From: Candidatus Aminicenantota bacterium
GTDB taxonomy: Bacteria > Acidobacteriota > Aminicenantia > Aminicenantales > UBA8522
DNA length: 10,821 nt
Assembly: GCA_016934895.1 (NCBI GenBank)
Contig: JAFGRZ010000325.1
Coordinates: 1 to 10,821, forward strand
Reading direction: 5' to 3'
Part shown: positions 6,296-10,821 of the stretch, piece after piece
Numbering within the stretch: position 1 is the stretch's first letter
Layout: each line of letters begins with the position of its first letter
The notes under the pieces: model-generated
What the model saw: the letters and a program-made list of their open reading frames with translations, nothing else
Told to the model about the DNA's origin: nothing
Database searches by the model: none
Position numbers and translations under genes: made by a program

Positions 6296-8722
6296 ATGGA
6301 CAAGTGCGTTTGCATTCACGGCCACTTCTATCAGCCCCCCCGGGAAAATCCCTGGCTCGAAGAAGTCGAGATCCAGGATTCGGCTTCGCCTTTTCATGAC
6401 TGGAACGAACGGATCACCTTCGAATGCTACGCTCCCAACTCCGCCTCCCGGATTCTGGATTCGGAAAGACGGATCATCGATATCGTGAACAATTACGCCA
6501 AGATCAGCTTCAACTTCGGCCCGACGCTGCTCTCCTGGATGGAAAAGCGTCATCCTTCCGTCTACGAAGCCATCCTCTGCGCGGACAAGGAAAGCCGGGA
6601 GAGACACTCCGGGCACGGCTCAGCCATCGCCCAGGCCTATCATCATCTGATCATGCCCCTGGCGAACAGAAGGGACAAGCGGACCCAGGTCATCTGGGGG
6701 ATTAAGGATTTTGAGCATCGCTTCGGCAGGAAACCGGAAGGCATGTGGCTGCCGGAAACGTCCGTTGACCTGGAAACCCTGGAGATCATGGCCGGCGAAG
6801 GAATACAGTTCACCATCCTGGCCCCTCACCAGGTTTCGAAGACGCGAAAATGCGGAGAGAAGGAATGGGTGGACGTGAGCAGAAGAGAGATCGATCCCCG
6901 ACGGCCTTATGCGTGTCCTCTGGGCGACGGAAAAACCATAACAATTTTCATCTTTGACGGCCCCATATCCCATGACATCGCTTTCGGGGATCTGCTGAAA
7001 AACGGCCAACGGTTCGCCAGGCGGCTGCTCGACGTTTTCGACAAGGCTTCGCCGGAGCCTCAGATCGTCCATATCGCCACCGACGGGGAGACCTACGGAC
7101 ATCACAACCGCTTCGGCGACATGGCCCTGGCCTATTGCCTCTATGATATCGAATCCAACAACACCACCCGGATCACGGTCTATGGTGAGTATCTCGAGAA
7201 ATACCCTCCTCTTCATGAGGTCCAGCTTTTCGAAAACAGCTCCTGGAGCTGCGCCCACGGGATCGAACGCTGGAGGGGCCACTGCGGCTGTCAGACCGGG
7301 CAACACACCGGGTGGACCCAGGAATGGCGCTTTTTTCTCCGGAGAGCCATGGACTGGCTGCGGGACAAGCTCGCTTCCCATTTTGAGAGACAGGGCGCCG
7401 GGCTCATGAAGGACCCCTGGACGGCCAGAGATCAGTATATCCGGGTGATCCTCAACCGTTCGGATGAATCCGTTCGCTCCTTTTTTTCGGACCACGCGAC
7501 CTCCCCGCTCTCCGCGGAAAACCGGATCACGCTCCTCCGTCTCCTGGAAATGCAGCGCTGCGCCATGCTCATGTACACCAGTTGCGGCTGGTTCTTCGAC
7601 GACATCTCCGGCATCGAAACGGTCCAGGTGATTCAATATGCCGCCCGGGCCATGCAACTCGCTCGAGAGACAGGCGCGCCCGATCACGAGGGGGATTTCT
7701 TGAAAATATTGGAGAAGGCGCCCAGCAACGTCCCCGAATACGGGAACGGCGCCCGCGTCTATGACCTCTTCGTTCGCCCGGCCGTGATCGACCTTCTGCG
7801 GGTGGGAGTTCATTACGCGGTCTCCTCTCTCTTCGAGGATTACACGGGGAAGGAGGAGATCGGCAGCTTCACGGTCCGGAGAAACGCTTTTGAAAAATGG
7901 GAGGCGGGCCGGCAGAAGCTGGCTGTGGGACGGGCCCGGCTGCGCTCCCGGATTGTCTGGGAAGAGAAGGAAATCAGCTATGCCGTCCTCCACCTGGGAG
8001 ACCATAACCTGATGGGAGGGATTCGCGATTATGTGGGCAAAAAAGGTTTCGACGAAATGAAGCAGGAAGTCCAAGACGCGTTCAATAAGAGCGATATCCC
8101 GGGTGTCATCAGCCTCATGGACAAGCATTTCGGCTCTCATAACTATTCTCTTTGGCACCTGTTCAGGGACAAGAAGCGCCAGGTGTTGAGCCAAATCTTG
8201 GAATCCACCCTCAAAGAATTGGAAACGTCCTTCCGCCAGATCTACGAGAACCACTATCCCATCATGCAGGCCATGAGAGAGATGAAGATACCCCTTCCCA
8301 AAGCTCTGGCCTCTCCGGCGGCTTCTATCCTGACCATGGACCTGATCCGCGCCCTTAAAGAGGAAACGCCGGATCTGGAAGCCGTCCGCAAGCTGGTCGG
8401 GGAATTCAATAAATGGTCTTTCTCCCCGGACGGAGAGAGCCTGGGTTTCGTGGCCGTCCGCAGGATCGACGGCCTGATGCAAAGGCTCTCCCGGAATCCC
8501 CGCGAGACGGCGCTTCTGCGGACGATCGCCGGCATTATCGGACTGCTGAAGGATCTGCATTTGGATCTCGACCTCTGGAAAAGCCAGAACGTCTTCTTCC
8601 TGGTCACCCGGAAATTCTATCCTGAAATGAAAAAGAAATCCGACGGAGGAGAAAAAGACTCCCGGGAATGGATTGAAAATATAGAAAAAATCGGACAATA
8701 TCTTCAGGTGAAGGTCACCTGA
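6296..8722 (+). CDS. GH57-family glycosidase with C-terminal DUF3536 domain
   Basis: Predicted cytoplasmic alpha-glucan-active enzyme of the GH57 clan with a DUF3536-type extension; exact reaction unknown for this architecture. 808 residues, no signal peptide. N-terminal GH57 (beta/alpha)7 part at about 1-350: CVCIHGHFYQPP at 4-15 (the HxH-QP region), GMWLPETSVD at 149-158 with likely nucleophile E154, and HIATDGETYGHH at 259-270 with likely acid/base D263. A cysteine/histidine cluster follows at 319-332 (SCAHGIERWRGHCGC). Residues about 350-808 are mostly helical and match what I recall of DUF3536, including a conserved-looking SCGWFFDDISGIE at 429-441. Catalytic residues are assigned by analogy with Thermococcus litoralis 4-alpha-glucanotransferase. 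The ATG lies 3 bases after the glgB stop, with a weak GGTGGG ribosome site inside glgB, suggesting coupling. Context between glgB and malQ points to glycogen or maltodextrin processing: amylase, debranching or transferase activity are all possible. Confidence 0.9.
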   Translation: MDKCVCIHGHFYQPPRENPWLEEVEIQDSASPFHDWNERITFECYAPNSASRILDSERRIIDIVNNYAKISFNFGPTLLSWMEKRHPSVYEAILCADKESRERHSGHGSAIAQAYHHLIMPLANRRDKRTQVIWGIKDFEHRFGRKPEGMWLPETSVDLETLEIMAGEGIQFTILAPHQVSKTRKCGEKEWVDVSRREIDPRRPYACPLGDGKTITIFIFDGPISHDIAFGDLLKNGQRFARRLLDVFDKASPEPQIVHIATDGETYGHHNRFGDMALAYCLYDIESNNTTRITVYGEYLEKYPPLHEVQLFENSSWSCAHGIERWRGHCGCQTGQHTGWTQEWRFFLRRAMDWLRDKLASHFERQGAGLMKDPWTARDQYIRVILNRSDESVRSFFSDHATSPLSAENRITLLRLLEMQRCAMLMYTSCGWFFDDISGIETVQVIQYAARAMQLARETGAPDHEGDFLKILEKAPSNVPEYGNGARVYDLFVRPAVIDLLRVGVHYAVSSLFEDYTGKEEIGSFTVRRNAFEKWEAGRQKLAVGRARLRSRIVWEEKEISYAVLHLGDHNLMGGIRDYVGKKGFDEMKQEVQDAFNKSDIPGVISLMDKHFGSHNYSLWHLFRDKKRQVLSQILESTLKELETSFRQIYENHYPIMQAMREMKIPLPKALASPAASILTMDLIRALKEETPDLEAVRKLVGEFNKWSFSPDGESLGFVAVRRIDGLMQRLSRNPRETALLRTIAGIIGLLKDLHLDLDLWKSQNVFFLVTRKFYPEMKKKSDGGEKDSREWIENIEKIGQYLQVKVT

Positions 8723-8766
8723 TGCGCCTCCCGGAGGTTCGGCTTTTCAACGAGGAGGTCGGATGA
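8722..8766 (+). CDS. Possible 14-codon minicistron linking the GH57 gene to malQ
   Basis: Reads MRLPEVRLFNEEVG and stop. Its ATG overlaps the GH57 stop (TGATG) and its TGA overlaps the malQ start (ATGA). GAAGG lies 7 bases before the ATG, a good ribosome site. It would carry ribosomes through the 40-base gap onto the malQ ribosome site. The peptide itself looks meaningless; any role would be coupling. Chance open frames of this length are common, so the support rests on the double overlap plus the ribosome site. Confidence 0.35.
   Translation: MRLPEVRLFNEEVG
8753..8758 (+). promoter_or_regulatory. Shine-Dalgarno AGGAGG of malQ
   Basis: A full AGGAGG match 4 bases before the malQ ATG at 8763. 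It lies within the possible minicistron, so passage of ribosomes through that frame would cover or expose it. Confidence 0.75.
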
Positions 8767-10262
8767 AGAGAAGAGGCAGCGGCGTTTTGATCCCCATCGC
8801 CTCCCTTTCCTCAGACTGCGGGATCGGGGACTTGGGGCCCGGGGCCTGCGCGTTCGCGGATTTCCTGGCCCGGGCCAAACAGAACTACTGGCAGGTCCTT
8901 CCGCTGAATCCGATCGACGAAGCTTACGGCCATTCACCCTATCACAGCGACTCCGCCTTCGCCTATAATACCCTGCTCATCAGTCCCGAACGGCTGGTCG
9001 AGGAAGGCTGGCTGGAAGCGAGAGCTCTGGACTCGCGTCCGGAATTTCCCCAAGGGACGATCGATTACCGGGCCGCCCGTGTCTTCAAGGAAAAGATTTT
9101 GGATCAAGCCTATCGCGGATTCAATAAAAGAAGGCAAAAGGAGCACGGGTATGAACGATTCCGGGCGGACAATTCCTTCTGGCTGGACGATTTCGCTCTT
9201 TTCGCCGCCCTGAAAAGACATTTCCAGGGCCGGGTCTGGGGGGATTGGGAGGACGGACTCCGGGACCGGGAGACAAAGGCCATCGCGGCGGCCAGACAGA
9301 AATTCCTGCCTGAGATCGAGAAGGAGATCTTCCTTCAGTATGCTTTCTTCAAACAGTGGTTTGCTCTCAAGCAGCACTGCCGCCGCAAAGGGATCCTCAT
9401 CTTCGGCGATATCCCGGTGTACGTTGATTACGACAGCTCCGATGTCTGGGTGAACCCGGACCTTTTCAAGCTGGACGAGCGGAAGAAGCCTTATGTTGTA
9501 GCGGGTGTTCCCCCCGACTATTTCAGCGCCACCGGCCAGCTCTGGGGTAACCCGCTCTACAGATGGGAGGTCCTCGAAGAAAGAGATTTTGATTGGTGGG
9601 TCCGCCGGATCGAGCACAATATGGGATTGTTCGACGTCATGAGGATCGATCATTTCCGGGGATTCGTGGGCTTCTGGGAAGTTCCGGCCACGGAGACGAC
9701 GGCCGTCAACGGCTGCTGGCGGGAAGCGCCCGCCCTGGATTTTTTCCACCGTCTCACGAGGAGATTCCCCAACCTGTCCTTGGTCGCCGAGGACCTGGGC
9801 ATTATAACCCCCGATGTCCGGGAGGTCATGGACCATTTTGAATTTCCCGGGATGAAGGTCCTCCTCTTTGCCTTCGGCGAAGACAATCCGATGCATCCCT
9901 ACCTCCCTCACACTTACGGAAAGAACTTCGTCGTCTATACCGGCACCCATGACAACAACACGGTCAGGGGCTGGTTCGACCGCGAAGCCGGAGAGGCGGA
10001 CAAACAGAGGCTGTTCCGCTATCTGGGCCGGGAGGTCCCGCGGGAAGAGATCCACTGGTCCCTCATCCGCCTGGCCATGATGTCGGTCGCCAACACGTGC
10101 ATCTTCCCCATGCAGGACCTGCTGGGTTTAGGTGAAGATTGCCGGATGAACCGGCCGGCCACCAGCCGGGGGAACTGGAGATGGAGGCTCTCCCCCGGAC
10201 AGATGACGGACGGCCTAGCGGATACACTCGCCGACCTAACAGAGCTCTACGGACGGGCTTGA
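8763..10262 (+). CDS. malQ: 4-alpha-glucanotransferase (amylomaltase, GH77)
   Basis: Cytoplasmic enzyme that transfers alpha-1,4-glucan segments between maltodextrin chains (disproportionation), releasing glucose. 499 residues, equal to the compact bacterial amylomaltases. GH77 hallmarks throughout: the start RGSGVLIPIASLSSDCGIGDLG, SPYHSDSAFAYNTLLISPERL at about 58-78, GDIPVYVDYDSSDVWVNPDLF at 215-235, and GVPPDYFSATGQLWGNPLY at 248-266. Catalytic residues are all present: nucleophile D296 in DVMRIDHFRGF, acid/base E343 in LVAEDLG and D397 in GTHDNNT, matching the spacing of Thermus aquaticus amylomaltase (D293, E340, D395). The end (RPATSRGNWRWRL and about 25 more residues) is the usual family C-terminus, so the gene is complete. 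Last gene of the operon; a strong AGGAGG sets the start. Confidence 0.97.
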   Translation: MKRRGSGVLIPIASLSSDCGIGDLGPGACAFADFLARAKQNYWQVLPLNPIDEAYGHSPYHSDSAFAYNTLLISPERLVEEGWLEARALDSRPEFPQGTIDYRAARVFKEKILDQAYRGFNKRRQKEHGYERFRADNSFWLDDFALFAALKRHFQGRVWGDWEDGLRDRETKAIAAARQKFLPEIEKEIFLQYAFFKQWFALKQHCRRKGILIFGDIPVYVDYDSSDVWVNPDLFKLDERKKPYVVAGVPPDYFSATGQLWGNPLYRWEVLEERDFDWWVRRIEHNMGLFDVMRIDHFRGFVGFWEVPATETTAVNGCWREAPALDFFHRLTRRFPNLSLVAEDLGIITPDVREVMDHFEFPGMKVLLFAFGEDNPMHPYLPHTYGKNFVVYTGTHDNNTVRGWFDREAGEADKQRLFRYLGREVPREEIHWSLIRLAMMSVANTCIFPMQDLLGLGEDCRMNRPATSRGNWRWRLSPGQMTDGLADTLADLTELYGRA

Positions 10263-10396
10263 GGAAAACGTTCCTTAGCCCCCCGGCCGACCAGGAGCTC
10301 CCGCCAAAAGACAGGACCGAGTCAGGAAGTCAGTTCATCGAAGATGAGGAGGCCGGCCCGGCGGGAAAGGGCGAGCGTCAGTGGGAACAATATATC

Positions 10397-10420
10397 CTTG
10401 AGTTCATCAAGTCTTTTTTT
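10397..10420 (+). terminator. Weak rho-independent terminator-like hairpin after malQ
   Basis: A 5-pair stem CTTGA / TCAAG with a 5-base loop is followed by T, C and seven T, then GTTTTT. It is placed correctly, 135 bases after malQ and just before the convergent S41 gene, but the stem is short and AT-rich. The rest of 10263-10442 shows only a small AGGAA / TTCCT inverted repeat at 10262-10275, right at the malQ stop, and no convincing gene. Confidence 0.4.
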
Positions 10421-10442
10421 GTTTTTCTACGACCCTATCAGG

Positions 10443-10821
10443 CTATTTCACTCTGATTGGGAAGGGCGGACGGACGAGCTTCTTGGGCGGATTCGCTTTG
10501 AGCTCTTCCATGACCACCTGAATGGCCTTCTCCAGTTGGGGGTCGTGTCCGGCGGCCACCTCGGCCGGCCACTGTTCGACCTCGATGTCCGGCGGAACGC
10601 CTACGTTCTCGACGATCCAGCCGTCCTCGGTCCATATTCCCAGGTTGGGCGCGGTCACACGGCCGCCGTCCATGAGCGCCGGGAACCCGAGAATGCCGAC
10701 CAGGCCGCCCCAGGTGCGCTTCCCGATGATCGTGCCCAGTCCGGACTTGCGAAACAGCCAGGGCAGGAAATCGCCGCCGCTTCCCGCGGTCTCGTTGACC
10801 AGCATGACCTTGGGGCCGGGG
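10443..10821 (-). CDS. Tricorn-type S41 peptidase, C-terminal fragment (runs off right edge)
   Basis: The last 125 residues of an S41-family serine peptidase of the tricorn-homologue type; stop TAG at 10445-10443. These are large proteins (beta-propeller repeats, PDZ and catalytic core) that trim peptides; only the end of the catalytic domain is visible. Counting from the edge, NETAGSGGDFLPWLFR carries the probable nucleophile S14, then IIGKRTWGGLVG, and WIVENVGVPPDIEVE with E71 as the probable last member of the active-site tetrad. The S-to-E distance of 57 agrees with Thermoplasma tricorn (S965 and E1023, 58 apart). The tail is Pro- and Lys-rich. Convergent with malQ, so in a separate transcription unit. 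Whether it is cytoplasmic or secreted cannot be told without its N-terminus. Confidence 0.88.
   Translation of the reverse strand, partial: PGPKVMLVNETAGSGGDFLPWLFRKSGLGTIIGKRTWGGLVGILGFPALMDGGRVTAPNLGIWTEDGWIVENVGVPPDIEVEQWPAEVAAGHDPQLEKAIQVVMEELKANPPKKLVRPPFPIRVK

Noticed and set aside
4358..6616. Several minus-strand open frames opposite glgB (4358-4852, 4859-5569, 5588-6616)
   Set aside because: All lie opposite an intact GlgB and the start of the GH57 gene, with no independent ribosome sites or domains.
6620..8698. A 692-codon open frame on the minus strand opposite the GH57 gene
   Set aside because: It mirrors the strong codon bias of the GH57 gene, which has clear family motifs. The antisense translation has low-complexity charged composition and no recognisable domain.
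8934..10055. A 373-codon open frame on the minus strand opposite malQ
   Set aside because: Shadow of a complete GH77 gene whose catalytic residues are all on the plus strand; no family match is seen in the antisense product.
10300..10365. Long-range complementarity CCCGCC / GGCGGG in the spacer after malQ
   Set aside because: Only 6 pairs enclosing a 54-base loop and no following T-tract; expected by chance in GC-rich DNA.
10139..10456. A 105-codon plus-strand frame covering the malQ end and the following spacer
   Set aside because: Mostly a frame shadow of malQ running into a spacer. There is no sign that malQ is frameshifted, as MalQ ends normally at 499 residues.
1..10821. CRISPR arrays, tRNA or rRNA genes, insertion sequences, integrase or attachment sites
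   Set aside because: None seen on either strand: no regularly spaced repeats, no cloverleaf-like sequence, no transposase motifs and no flanking direct repeats.

Overview
The window looks like chromosomal DNA from a GC-rich Gram-negative bacterium. It has a tripartite RND efflux system with an outer-membrane TolC-type channel, strong Shine-Dalgarno sequences, and ATG and GTG starts. A tricorn-type S41 peptidase and a GH57/DUF3536 glycosidase beside glgB and malQ suggest a deeply branching anaerobe-type lineage such as Acidobacteriota/Aminicenantes or a deltaproteobacterial relative. That placement is inference only; there is no rRNA or other marker here.

Layout. Positions 1-3982, minus strand: an efflux operon read right to left as TolC-like outer-membrane factor, periplasmic adaptor, RND permease. 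The permease runs off the left edge. The first two genes overlap (TGATG) and the third follows after 27 bases. Positions 3983-4327: a 345-base divergent control region, more AT-rich than its flanks. It contains a candidate promoter towards glgB with a perfect 9-base tandem repeat, a 12-base palindrome, a second near-palindrome and a weaker candidate promoter towards the efflux genes. Positions 4328-10262, plus strand: a compact alpha-glucan operon of branching enzyme (glgB), a GH57/DUF3536 glycosidase-type protein, and 4-alpha-glucanotransferase (malQ). Gaps are 3 and 40 bases, and the second gap holds a 14-codon reading frame that links the flanking genes by stop/start overlaps. Positions 10263-10442: a short intergenic stretch with a weak terminator-like hairpin and T-tract. 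Positions 10443-10821, minus strand: the C-terminus of a tricorn-type S41 peptidase entering from the right edge and convergent with malQ.

How they work together. GlgB makes alpha-1,6 branches and MalQ redistributes alpha-1,4 chains. The GH57/DUF3536 protein has the sequence hallmarks of an active retaining alpha-glucan enzyme, but its family is poorly characterised. Its position between GlgB and MalQ implies a role in cytoplasmic glycogen or maltodextrin restructuring. No synthase, phosphorylase or ADP-glucose pyrophosphorylase is in view. The efflux genes form a separate export system that shares only the control region. Most of the window is ordinary. The points worth checking are the GH57/DUF3536 enzyme, the minicistron before malQ, the repeat and palindromes between the divergent operons, and the ambiguous start of the TolC-like gene.
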